DNA of 64,000 nucleotides, taken from contig NZ_JAAIWK010000003.1 in assembly GCF_011008565.1 (NCBI RefSeq), forward strand, positions 33,300 to 97,299. Direction: 5' to 3'. The DNA is from Heyndrickxia ginsengihumi. Its GTDB lineage: Bacteria > Bacillota > Bacilli > Bacillales > Bacillaceae_C. The position numbers and the translations under genes are program-made. The notes below the pieces were generated by a model that did not search any database, was not told the DNA's origin, and saw only the letters and a list, made by a program, of their open reading frames with translations. Shown here one piece after another: positions 17,042-24,457 of this stretch (position 1 is the stretch's first letter; each line of letters opens with the position of its first letter).

Positions 17042-17635
17042 TTAAGTTTGGTGTTGAGGAGGAAGCTTCTCCGGTCTCTTATAAATATAATCATACATAA
17101 ATTGTTTAGTTTAATTTTCTTTTCATCAAATGTTTGTAACTTCATCATTTTTTTCCAAGCTATTACGACGATTGGCTCTTTGATTTGTGCATTATATACC
17201 ACTTCAACGCCAGAACCTTTATAAGTAAATTTACTCAATTTTTTCAGCTTATTGATATCCGATTTACTAACAGAATGATTGAAATAAATAACAATGTCGC
17301 CATGTTCCATACTATGGACTAAGTATTCATAGGTATTGTTTTATTATAAAATCCATATTGTGCTGGATATGGGTTGTGGGGCCCTAAAGTAGGCGGAAAT
17401 GTTTTATATTTCACTGGTTTAGTTGTATGTTCTCTTCCTTCTGATGGAAAAGTTTGTACCGCTATATGAATATGCTGATTGAGGGATGATTTTGCATCGT
17501 GTTTTCCCCTATATGTATTTACAAGGATAATTCCGACCATAATTAAAATCAGGACAATCAATCCGCCCCATATAAGAAGATGATGTTTCTTCTTTTTAAT
17601 AGTTTGCTGTTTTTCGATTTGGATAACTTGCTCAT
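17042..17635 (-). pseudogene. DUF3105 membrane-anchored protein, disrupted by three frameshifts
   Basis: Reading three frames in order on the minus strand rebuilds a typical DUF3105 protein of about 195 residues. The ATG at 17635 has GGGAGAGG upstream and encodes MSKLSKSKN; a frame change near 17590-17615 is needed to reach the single membrane segment (KKHHLLIWGGLIVLILIMVG). The conserved FPPTLGPHNPYPAQYGFYN block follows. A second shift at 17320-17345 is needed to join YEYLVHSMEHGDIVIYF, and a third near 17100-17110 to reach the tail KQFMYDYIYKRPEKLP and the stop at 17042. Family members are secreted or lipid-anchored proteins of unknown function. Three independent breaks make a functional product unlikely; programmed shifting at all three is implausible. 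Confidence 0.75.
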
Positions 17636-17733
17636 TACCTCTCCCAATGAATGTTAAGTTTTAGTAGTTTTTAAAATAGTTTCTTTAGAAAAGAAAATGA
17701 GTGGGGGGGCATGGAGAGTCGTAGTTGGGTATT

Positions 17734-17898
17734 AAAAGAGGCTAGGACAAAAGGATATTAACTAAAGAAAACCCGAATATTGCGCTCCAACCTAGCTCCG
17801 GAAATATCTGTAACTCCTGCGAAAGGATATTTTCGGAGCTGATTGTGCAATGTTCGTCTTTAGCTAACCATTTTTGAGTTTGCCCCAGCCTCGCTTTT
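17734..17898 (+). repeat. Family A intergenic repeat, copy 1 (inverted arms)
   Basis: Begins AAAGAGGCTAGGACAAAAG and ends TTTGCCCCAGCCTCGC, with inner blocks TAAAGAAAACCCGAATATTG and GTGCAATGTTCGTCTTTAGC that pair across a central GCTCCGGAAATATC/GATATTTTCGGAGC region. The whole element can therefore fold into one long imperfect hairpin. It matches the copy at 50451-50652 block by block. It abuts the stop codon of the Spo0E-like gene. Confidence 0.75.
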
Positions 17899-18103
17899 AT
17901 ATTATGTGATATGAGTCGGTTTTTTCATGTCTTTCATGAGCTTCGTTAAGATGTTTCCAGGTAGGAGAATGTCCAACAAGATTTAATAGTTTATCGAGGT
18001 GCTGACTAGCACGTACGGTTTCCTTTGCGGTATAACCATTTTGGTATGCTAGCTTTATCATATGTGTCCTATTTTTCTCAATGGCTACAGTAAACATATT
18101 CAT
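17897..18103 (-). CDS. Spo0E-like aspartyl-phosphate phosphatase
   Basis: 68 residues, the normal size for the family. The two-helix hairpin is clear: EKNRTHMIKLAYQNGYTAKET and the signature V-R-A-S-Q-H-L-D-K-L-L-N, where family members have SQ-x-L-D-x-L. Proteins of this type (Spo0E, YisI, YnzD) remove the phosphate from Spo0A and so delay sporulation; the family assignment rests on the motif, the target on analogy. The ATG has a modest GAGGTGAT site upstream, and a second in-frame ATG lies two codons later. It stands alone between the decayed DUF3105 gene and the DUF2306 gene. Confidence 0.75.
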   Translation of the reverse strand: MNMFTVAIEKNRTHMIKLAYQNGYTAKETVRASQHLDKLLNLVGHSPTWKHLNEAHERHEKTDSYHII

Positions 18104-18240
18104 TATCCATCACCTCTGCCTTTATAAAGAAAAAATATTAATTACTATCATACTATTATTTTAGAAAAAATAAACTATAAAAGCATGCAATGTTGTTTCA
18201 ATTAAGTGAAAAATTAAAAAGAAATTGTTTATGGCTTAGT

Positions 18241-18861
18241 TCATTTTATGATTTTTCGAATCACCCATTCAGCGGCTGCTAGATTAATAACGATACTTCC
18301 GTAAACTCCGATTGTATAGCTGGTATCATACGTAAAATGTACCTGCTTATAAAAAAGGTAGGTAAGAAAGTGGATGAAAAAATTAGTAAAACAAAAGGCG
18401 TAACTTCTTATCATCCAATTACGATGCTTTAATACTTTTCTTTTTTTAATAGAAATGATAGCGATTATAGTTAAACATGGCCAAATTACATTAATGGTGT
18501 TAAAACCGATACTTGTAATTCTCCCGCCTGTAGAAGAGGGTGCCATATATCCAGAAGTAAGGTTAACCATTAATATAGAAATAATGTAGATATAACCATT
18601 AATATGATGAAATCTTTGATGCCGGTTAAAAGGAGTAGTCGAAAAGTTAATCGCTCCCGATAGCATGGCTATAATAGCGAACAATATGTGAATATACAAC
18701 GATGTTAACCAAATATGGAGCTTAATCGTATGGATGATTTGTGTTTTATGACTTAAAAACGATGTCGCGCTTGGATCGATAATCACATATTCATATAATA
18801 CGTACAGTATATATGAAATAACAAAACCAACCAGTAGCATGTATAAAAACTTACTTTTCAT
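18241..18861 (-). CDS. DUF2306-family membrane protein
   Basis: 206 residues from the ATG at 18861, which has AAGAGGT 8 bases upstream; in-frame codons further up are polar and lack a ribosome binding site. Six hydrophobic segments are visible: about 5-25, 57-78, 98-118, 130-147, 157-175 and 185-200. FNRHQRFHHINGYIYI between the second and third segments and RNWMIRSYAFCFTNF later are typical of the DUF2306 (YozB/YoaS-like) group, in which conserved His residues suggest haem or metal binding, though the function is not established. Neighbouring genes on both sides are broken, so it may be a surviving part of an accessory segment. Confidence 0.7.
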   Translation of the reverse strand: MKSKFLYMLLVGFVISYILYVLYEYVIIDPSATSFLSHKTQIIHTIKLHIWLTSLYIHILFAIIAMLSGAINFSTTPFNRHQRFHHINGYIYIISILMVNLTSGYMAPSSTGGRITSIGFNTINVIWPCLTIIAIISIKKRKVLKHRNWMIRSYAFCFTNFFIHFLTYLFYKQVHFTYDTSYTIGVYGSIVINLAAAEWVIRKIIK

Positions 18862-19021
18862 TAATAAACCTCTTCGTAAAATTACCCCTTTGAATACCCC
18901 TATCATAGGTGTATATACCCTTATTTTATAGGAAAACACCTATAAGGTAAACAATCTTGACTATAAAAATAACAATTTTGTGTTAAAATTTAGAAAATAA
19001 ATAATAAATTGTATATTTTTT

Positions 19022-19434
19022 AAAAAGGGAATCAATCATTTATTATTTTCTGTTTCAAATTTAGAACAATCAATTTTTATGAACAAGTTTTTGACGCGAA
19101 GCCATTAATAAAAGGGCGAACAACTGCCTATTTCGATTTAAATGGCTTGTGGCTCGCTTTGAATGAAGAGAAGAATATTCCTCGGAATGACATTCATCAT
19201 TCATATATACATATTGCTTTTTCTGTTGAGGATGAAGATTTTGCTAAAATATGCAAAAAACTAAAGGAATTACATATTGATATTTTACCTGGACAGCCGC
19301 GAAATGAACAAGATAAACAATCAATTTATTTTACTGACCTTGATGGACATAAATTCGAATTCCATACAGGTACAGTACAAGACAGCTTAGATTACTATAA
19401 AAGGGAAAAAGGGCATATGGAATTTTTTATATAA
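19022..19434 (+). pseudogene. fosB: fosB-like metallothiol transferase, start lost and frameshifted
   Basis: Residues KKGINHLLFSVSNLEQS are read from 19022 in one frame; after a shift near 19068-19078 the second frame continues NFYEQVFDAKPLIKGRTTAYF, then NGLWLALNEE and HSYIHIAFSVEDEDF, to SIYFTDLDGHKFEFHTGT and the stop at 19434. This matches FosB along nearly its full 139-residue length, including the metal ligands His (INHL), His (YIHIAF) and Glu (KFEFHTG). FosB inactivates fosfomycin by adding bacillithiol or cysteine. No ATG, GTG or TTG precedes the first block in frame, and the frame breaks once, so the gene is probably dead. The intact 95-codon frame starting at 19147 would lack the first metal ligand. 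Confidence 0.75.
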
Positions 19435-19525
19435 GGGGAATGGATAATGTGGGGTGAAATGTAACGATAGATTATGAGGGGATGTAGTATGAAAATAAGA
19501 AACTTGTTTGCGCTTCGCTAAAAGT

Positions 19526-19575
19526 AAGATCTGTCATCGCATCAAGAGGAAGTGCAGGATGAAATGACAGATCTT
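19526..19575 (-). terminator. Terminator of the pcp operon
   Basis: AAGATCTGTCAT (19526-19537) pairs perfectly with ATGACAGATCTT (19564-19575) around a 26-base loop; on the minus strand it is followed by ACTTTTAG. Confidence 0.65.
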
Positions 19576-19586
19576 TATTAATTTCA

Positions 19587-20234
19587 TTAATGGATTGCTC
19601 CACCAATTTCACGAATATCCTCTTTTTCATGTGCAGCAGTGACAGCGGCAATCTCAATCCCTTTCACAATCAGATTAAGACTTAGACTTGGAGCATTATT
19701 TTTTACCGTTTGTTCAGGTATATAAGGAATATGGATAAAACCGCCGCGTATATGTGAAGCATGTTTTTCTAAATAGTTCATAACACCGTAAAACAGATGA
19801 TTGCATACAAATGTTCCTGCGGTATTCGAAACAGCAGACGGAATTCCAGCCTTTCTCATATGCTGAACAATTCTTTTAATCGGCAATGTTGACCAGTAAG
19901 CTGCAGGTCCATCAGGATCGATACGTTCATCAATTGGCTGTTTTTGCTGATTATCCGGAATTCGCGCATCATCAACATTAATCGCTACTCGCTCGGGAGT
20001 TATCTGTGTCCGTCCGCCAGCTTGTCCGACACAAATGACTACATCTGGCTGCTGTCTTTTAATCGCTTCTATGACAACGTTGATCGATTCATGGAAAACG
20101 GTGGGTACCTCTTGAGCTACAATCATAACATCTTCAATTGTTTTTCCATTTAATTGCTTAACGGCCTCGAGTGCTGGATTTACGTGATCATCCCCAAAAG
20201 GATCGAATCCAGTTACTAATACTTTCTTTTTCAT
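19587..20234 (-). CDS. pcp: Pyroglutamyl-peptidase I (pyrrolidone-carboxylate peptidase)
   Basis: 215 residues, the standard length of this cytosolic C15 cysteine peptidase, which removes N-terminal pyroglutamate (5-oxoproline) from peptides. The catalytic triad is visible: E81 in TPERVAINVDDARIPDN, C144 in SNTAGTFVCNHLFYG, and H168 in GGFIHIPYIPEQ. The N-terminus VLVTGFDPFG is family-typical. AGGAGGGGAT precedes the ATG. It is the third gene of an operon after the DUF969 and DUF979 membrane proteins, only 13 bases downstream of the latter, which links it to uptake or release of pyroglutamate. Confidence 0.92.
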   Translation of the reverse strand: MKKKVLVTGFDPFGDDHVNPALEAVKQLNGKTIEDVMIVAQEVPTVFHESINVVIEAIKRQQPDVVICVGQAGGRTQITPERVAINVDDARIPDNQQKQPIDERIDPDGPAAYWSTLPIKRIVQHMRKAGIPSAVSNTAGTFVCNHLFYGVMNYLEKHASHIRGGFIHIPYIPEQTVKNNAPSLSLNLIVKGIEIAAVTAAHEKEDIREIGGAIH

Positions 20235-20247
20235 CGTCGATCCCCTC

Positions 20248-21201
20248 CTATTTTACTAAAATGTACATAATAACAATATTAAAAGCGAGAATAAATAATG
20301 CTGTAGGAACTTGAACACGGATTACGTGATTTTTATCTTTTAAATCCAGCAATGCAGCAGGAACAATATTGAAGTTTGCTGCCATCGGTGTCATCAACGT
20401 ACCGCAGTATCCGGCAAACATTGAAATTGCAGCGATTTGGTTAGGATTTGCCCCGAATTTATGGATCATAAATGGTATAGCAATTCCCGCAGCCATGACT
20501 GGAAAAGCAGCAAATGCATTTCCCATAATCATTGTAAAAAACGCCATGCCAATACAGAAGACGACAACAACCCAAAACAAGGAGTTTTCCGGAATGATCT
20601 TTGTGATGATATTCGATACAACGGTCCCAACTCCGGCTTTCGTGAATATCGTACCGAGTGTTGCTAACAGCTGTGGCAATACAACGGCCCAGCCAATTGC
20701 TTCTAATAAACGGCGAGACTCTTTAACAGTCGTTGTCGGAGTACTCTTTGTTAAGGTCATAGCTGCAATGATAGCAATGACACTGGCGATCCCTAAAGCA
20801 ACTAGTGTTGGATTGGTCGGATCTAATAGTTGGCGGGTACCAATTTTTACATTAATCAATAGTTTTGCGCCAATAACAGTTAAAATTGGAATTAAAAGAG
20901 CAGGGAGGAAAAGCCAATTGCCTAAACGTTTACGTCGAGTTTCACGTTGCTGTTCAGTCGCTTCACCATATTCTCCCTTTTTCAAACCGCCAATTCCTAC
21001 AATAATGACCATTATAATAACCATGATTCCAATGTAGAATGGAGGGATCACTTTTCCAAATAATAGCGTAATTGCATAGATGAAATAAAATAGTCCTGAT
21101 TGAATACGTCGAGGATTTGCTTTATCGGTAAATGTATATAGGGAACATAATAATCCGATAATACCCATAATGATATAAATAAATTCTACTGAAAAAATCA
21201 T
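20248..21201 (-). CDS. DUF979-family membrane protein (putative 5-oxoproline transporter subunit)
   Basis: 317 residues with about ten hydrophobic segments and glycine-rich turns; AAFPVMAAGIAIPFMIHKFGANPNQIAAISMFAGYCGTLMTPMAAN near residues 235-280 resembles the paired-loop organisation of ion-transporter-superfamily permeases. The family is nearly always encoded next to DUF969 and pcp, and, as I recall, databases name the pair a 5-oxoproline transporter. Its start ATG overlaps the last codon of the DUF969 gene by four bases, so translation is coupled and the two proteins probably form one complex in the membrane. The transported substrate is inferred from gene context, not from a substrate motif. 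Confidence 0.75.
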   Translation of the reverse strand: MIFSVEFIYIIMGIIGLLCSLYTFTDKANPRRIQSGLFYFIYAITLLFGKVIPPFYIGIMVIIMVIIVGIGGLKKGEYGEATEQQRETRRKRLGNWLFLPALLIPILTVIGAKLLINVKIGTRQLLDPTNPTLVALGIASVIAIIAAMTLTKSTPTTTVKESRRLLEAIGWAVVLPQLLATLGTIFTKAGVGTVVSNIITKIIPENSLFWVVVVFCIGMAFFTMIMGNAFAAFPVMAAGIAIPFMIHKFGANPNQIAAISMFAGYCGTLMTPMAANFNIVPAALLDLKDKNHVIRVQVPTALFILAFNIVIMYILVK

Positions 21202-21896
21202 TCGCCCACATCCTTTCCATTCTGCTGCTTATTTTGAAGGTACTTGCGATCTAGTTTTTTATCAAATAAATAGAGTCTAATAGAGTGGACGATAAACGCG
21301 AAGATGGCTGTAGGAATGCCCCAAAGCGCCATAGAAATAGGATCCGTTTTAATTCCATTCTGATCGAAAAAGCCTTTCATTAATAAAATTGCACCTACAG
21401 CGACAAATATATCTTCACCAAAAAATAGGCCAATATTATCGGTTGCAGCTGCTTGAGCGCGAATATTTTCTTTCTCTTTTTCAGGAAGTTCGCCATATTT
21501 TGCCTTTGCAGCACCTTCTGCCATTGGCGCAATGAGTGGCCGGACTGTTTGCGGATGTCCGCCAATACTGTTTAATCCAAGTGCAGCGGCAATTTCCCGA
21601 ATGAGCAAATAGATTGTGAGGATACGCCCAGCCGTTACAGCTTTAATTTTAGAAATAATATGACCAGCCTGATTTTGCAAGCCACTTCGTTCTAATAGAC
21701 CGATAACGGGAAGTGTCATGATTAAGATCGACATATAGCGATTTGTTGTAAATGCCTCTCCGAATTGTGTAATGATTTCTTTTATAGGTAATCCGCCAAT
21801 TAAGCCGGTGACTAAGCCGGAGACGGTTACGACAACAAGAGAGTTAAGTCTAAACGCGAATCCAATTATAATTAAAGCAACTCCTATTAGTACCAA
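21198..21896 (-). CDS. DUF969-family membrane protein (putative 5-oxoproline transporter subunit)
   Basis: 232 residues, first gene of the DUF969-DUF979-pcp operon. The TTG start is supported by AGAGGGG about 8 bases upstream; AGGAG inside the first codons has no usable start after it that keeps the first membrane segment. Hydrophobic segments lie at about 2-18, 20-36, 52-68, 90-110, 158-176 and 185-205. EIAAALGLNSIGGHPQTVRPLIAPMAEGAA near 107-136 is a conserved polar loop. It is probably half of a two-part permease with DUF979. A short perfect inverted repeat (22013-22031) lies upstream in the divergent intergenic region and could be a control site. Confidence 0.72.
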   Translation of the reverse strand: MVLIGVALIIIGFAFRLNSLVVVTVSGLVTGLIGGLPIKEIITQFGEAFTTNRYMSILIMTLPVIGLLERSGLQNQAGHIISKIKAVTAGRILTIYLLIREIAAALGLNSIGGHPQTVRPLIAPMAEGAAKAKYGELPEKEKENIRAQAAATDNIGLFFGEDIFVAVGAILLMKGFFDQNGIKTDPISMALWGIPTAIFAFIVHSIRLYLFDKKLDRKYLQNKQQNGKDVGE

Positions 21897-22012
21897 TACT
21901 AACCCCTCTTTTCTTTTTTTATTTTCGAAATATTATATTTTAATATAATATTTGAATTGTAGCATAAATACGATTAATAGAAAAACGATTAATTTGAATT
22001 TTTAGATTTATA

Positions 22013-22031
22013 TTGTCAGAATAGCTGACAA
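22013..22031. promoter_or_regulatory. Small perfect inverted repeat in divergent intergenic region
   Basis: TTGTCAG-AATAG-CTGACAA. It lies between the DUF969 operon and csgA, 117 bases upstream of the former. Without a T-run it looks more like an operator than a terminator. Confidence 0.3.
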
Positions 22032-22131
22032 AAAGTCGAAAATTACTTATTAAAAAAAATCTATGCATGGATTTGTCGTATTTCAGCAACCTATAATGAA
22101 AAGGATTTTTTATGGAAAGGCTGGACGAAAT

Positions 22132-22380
22132 ATGGATAAAACATTAGGATATTTGCGGGAATCACTTTCTAACCATCTTGAAAATCGTATAGGTCAGAGC
22201 ATATATAAAAAAATTATCTCTAATCATTACAGTGGGGAAGGAGAATTCGTAAAAGATTTAGATGAGAATGAGATTTCATACTTGAATGGTGTATTAAAGA
22301 GGGAGATTAATTACGCAAAAAGAGAACAGGATCATAAGCGCACATATGAATTAAATGAAGTGTATGAACTGTTATTTTAA
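22132..22380 (+). CDS. csgA: Sigma-G-dependent sporulation protein CsgA
   Basis: 82 residues from the ATG at 22132, beginning MDKTLGYLRESLSNHLENR, which I recognise as B. subtilis CsgA (also 82 residues), a small acid-soluble spore-associated protein of the forespore. In-frame codons upstream (from 22063) have no ribosome binding site and do not resemble the family. The C-terminus RTYELNEVYELLF is conserved. Forespore expression under sigma-G is known for the B. subtilis gene; I cannot identify a confident sigma-G promoter here. ybxH follows after 17 bases, as in B. subtilis. The gene is good evidence for an endospore former. Confidence 0.85.
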   Translation: MDKTLGYLRESLSNHLENRIGQSIYKKIISNHYSGEGEFVKDLDENEISYLNGVLKREINYAKREQDHKRTYELNEVYELLF

Positions 22381-22397
22381 AGGAATGGTGGTGCAAC

Positions 22398-22589
22398 ATG
22401 GGAGCAATTGAACATAATGGCTACAGATTTGAACCTGAATTCAGTGTGATTAATCAAGATGGCGCAATCCATGTATACCATGACGGCAAGTATGTGGAGG
22501 AAATCCATTTTAAGTTTAACGGTGAGTATCCAGAGCATGATCAAATTGAAGAATTAGTCAATCATTATTGTTTTGAAAAAAACATATAA
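22398..22589 (+). CDS. ybxH: YbxH-like small protein
   Basis: 63 residues of acidic, non-hydrophobic sequence (MGAIEHNGYRFEPEFSVIN... then VYHDGKYVEEIHFKFNGEYPEHDQIEELV). It resembles B. subtilis YbxH, which also follows csgA, in length and sequence. Function is unknown; spore association is inferred from co-transcription with csgA. GGAATGGTGG precedes the ATG. Confidence 0.75.
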   Translation: MGAIEHNGYRFEPEFSVINQDGAIHVYHDGKYVEEIHFKFNGEYPEHDQIEELVNHYCFEKNI

Positions 22590-22603
22590 GTACAAATTAT
22601 AAG

Positions 22604-22636
22604 AGTTGGGATAGCCACGGTTATGCCAACTTTTTT
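22604..22636 (+). terminator. Terminator of csgA-ybxH
   Basis: AGTTGG / CCAACT outer stem with an inner ATAGCC/GGTTAT pair, followed by TTTTTTA. Confidence 0.75.
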
Positions 22637-22725
22637 ATTTGAGTTGTAGATATCTAATCGCATAAATAGTTCGATGTCACTGAAGAGATAATAAAGGAGT
22701 GAGTGAAGATTTAAGGAGGTTACAA

Positions 22726-23580
22726 ATGGATCTTGAAATTGATTACGGCGGTGATTATCACTATATACCGGCAACTTCAGTTGGAAATGGAATTGGGATC
22801 CAAGTTATGCCGGACATCTTTTCCTATACCGTCCAAATTGTGAATATTGTATTTACTGGAACTCCACAATCTGAAAATTTCGTTTTAATTGACGCAGGAA
22901 TGCCGGGTTCTGCAATCCAAATTCTTTCCGCACTAAAGGAACGTTTTGGTGAAGAGGCCCGTCCGAAAGCGATTATTTTAACACATGGTCACTTTGATCA
23001 TGTTGGTGCCCTCGTTGATTTAGTTCAACATTGGGAAATCCCGGTATATGCCCATGAGTTGGAGCTTCCTTTTTTAACGGGGCAAAGAAACTATCCAGAG
23101 CCGGATCCAACGGTGGAAGGAGGCATGATTGCTAAAATATCAGCACTCTTTCCGAACGAAGCGATCAATCTAGGGAACTATGTAGAACCGTTGCCCTCTA
23201 ATGGTTCAGTGCCACATTTGCCCAATTTCCAATGGATGCATACGCCAGGACATTCTCCGGGGCATATTTCTTTATTTCGGGAACAGGATAAAACGCTTAT
23301 TGCTGGCGATGCATTTGTCACTGTTAAACAAGATTCTCTTTATAAAGTGTTCACCCAAGAGCAGGAAGTAAATGGTCCTCCGATATATTTCACCCCGGAT
23401 TGGAAGACGGCAAAGCAATCAGTTATAAAACTTGCATCATTAAAACCGCAAGTGGCCATAACTGGTCACGGCCTCCCAATGTCTGGTGACGCGCTCGCAA
23501 GCGGGTTAGAAAGACTGGCGCAACAATTTGACGATATTGCCGTTCCAGACCATGGGAGATATGTCGATAAGCAACATTAA
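22726..23580 (+). CDS. Metallo-beta-lactamase-fold hydrolase
   Basis: 284 residues. The ATG at 22726 has AAGGAGG 7 bases upstream and is preferred over an earlier in-frame start at 22699. The metal-binding signature THGHFDHVG is at about 85-93, a further metal His is in HTPGHSPGHISLF near 175, the bridging Asp is in IAGDAF near 198, and the last His is in ITGHGLPMSG near 248. The fold covers glyoxalase II, lactonases and phosphodiesterases. A C-terminal extension and the long acidic insert after residue 110 do not point to a specific subfamily, so the substrate is unknown. Monocistronic with its own terminator. Confidence 0.82.
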   Translation: MDLEIDYGGDYHYIPATSVGNGIGIQVMPDIFSYTVQIVNIVFTGTPQSENFVLIDAGMPGSAIQILSALKERFGEEARPKAIILTHGHFDHVGALVDLVQHWEIPVYAHELELPFLTGQRNYPEPDPTVEGGMIAKISALFPNEAINLGNYVEPLPSNGSVPHLPNFQWMHTPGHSPGHISLFREQDKTLIAGDAFVTVKQDSLYKVFTQEQEVNGPPIYFTPDWKTAKQSVIKLASLKPQVAITGHGLPMSGDALASGLERLAQQFDDIAVPDHGRYVDKQH

Positions 23581-23606
23581 AACCCTTTTCTCGAAGGGTT
23601 TTTTCT
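23581..23606 (+). terminator. Terminator after the MBL-fold gene
   Basis: AACCCTT (23581-23587) and AAGGGTT (23594-23600) around TTCTCG, followed by TTTTTCTTT. Confidence 0.85.
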
Positions 23607-23699
23607 TTGAGAATTTCCTGTTCTTAACGTCTGCTTTATATAAACTAGTGTAAGTTCTAATTGTTACTTACACGAAATGTTCTATTAGATTTTCTCATA

Positions 23700-23768
23700 G
23701 ATGGGGTGGAGCACAATATTCGAGTTTTCTTTCGTTAATATACTTTTATCCCAGCCCTTCTTTTGGAT
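23700..23768 (-). repeat. Family A intergenic repeat, half copy
   Basis: Read on the minus strand it gives AAGGGCTGGGATAAAAGTAT, then TAACGAAAGAAAACTCGAATATTGTG and CTCCACCCC, matching the left arm of the copies at 17734 and 50451. The right arm is absent. Confidence 0.6.
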
Positions 23769-23880
23769 CTTACACTAAAAACGCGACATAGTTTCATCCA
23801 TGCTCATGGGGGAATACTATTCGGAGAACGGCTAGCTATCTAACAAAAAAGGACTACCGAAAAATGAAAAGAACAATTCA

Positions 23881-23909
23881 TTGGCATTAAATATAAAAAG
23901 AGTTATAAT
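23881..23909 (+). promoter_or_regulatory. Sigma-A promoter of cadCA
   Basis: TTGGCA (23881-23886), a 17-base spacer and a perfect TATAAT (23904-23909). Confidence 0.75.
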
Positions 23910-23915
23910 AAAACC

Positions 23916-23941
23916 AACATATGAACAATTGTTCATATGTT
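23916..23941. promoter_or_regulatory. CadC/SmtB-type operator
   Basis: A perfect 26-base palindrome with half-site AACATATGAACAA, starting 7 bases after the -10, so it covers the transcription start. The core ATATGAACA-n-TGTTCATAT is the known 12-2-12 class operator of ArsR/SmtB repressors (CzrA, CadC, SmtB). Confidence 0.85.
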
Positions 23942-24065
23942 TAAAAAAAACTTAATTTTAAATAAGAATAGAATGAAAAAACCTACACAATTTAAGAGCA
24001 TTGGCAATAGTATATAGCACTTAAATATGAATATTTGCTCAAATGTTAAACGGGAGAGGAATTAT

Positions 24066-24440
24066 ATGATAAAAAACCAGCAGTCAGATACTTGTGAAAC
24101 GGTATGTGATCAAACTGTCATTCATAAGGAGATTATCCAAAAAGTAAGAGAGAGTATGACGGAAGATGATTCTTTGAATGAAATGGCTGAACTGTTTAAA
24201 GTTTTAGGGGACCGAACGAGAATTAGAATTTTATATGCACTTTATCAATCTGAAATGTGTGTCTGTGATCTTGCCTCTTTACTGGAAATGACCCAATCAG
24301 CCATTTCACATCAATTACGTGTACTTAAGCAAGCAAAACTAGTGAAAAATAGAAAAGAAGGAAAGGTTGTTTATTATTCTCCCGCCGATTTGCATGTAAT
24401 GCAGATCTTTATGCAAGCAATGGACCATGTAAAAGAATAA
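24066..24440 (+). CDS. cadC: ArsR/SmtB-family metal-responsive repressor, CadC-like
   Basis: 124 residues from the ATG at 24066 (GGAGAGG 7 bases upstream; codons from 24027 are discounted). The winged helix spans about 38-110 with recognition helix TQSAISHQLRVLK. Both metal sites known in the family can be seen: the alpha-3N site (N-terminal C-E-T-V-C plus C-V-C in helix 3, binding Cd/Pb) and the alpha-5 site D-L-H ... H-V-K-E at the C-terminus with exactly the SmtB spacing (D-X-H-X10-H-X2-E, binding Zn). It should release the palindromic operator upstream when Cd, Pb or Zn binds. The efflux ATPase gene follows after 17 bases. Confidence 0.88.
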   Translation: MIKNQQSDTCETVCDQTVIHKEIIQKVRESMTEDDSLNEMAELFKVLGDRTRIRILYALYQSEMCVCDLASLLEMTQSAISHQLRVLKQAKLVKNRKEGKVVYYSPADLHVMQIFMQAMDHVKE

Positions 24441-24457
24441 AAACGGGGGAATTCAAT

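Noticed and set aside
17319-17345. Programmed -1 frameshift in the DUF3105 gene
   Set aside because: The AATAAAACA context is not a proper X-XXY-YYZ slippery heptamer, and two further breaks elsewhere in the gene cannot be explained this way.
20369-21037. 222-codon ORF on the plus strand
   Set aside because: It lies wholly opposite the DUF979 gene, has the low-complexity composition of an antisense shadow of membrane-protein codons, and has no ribosome binding site.
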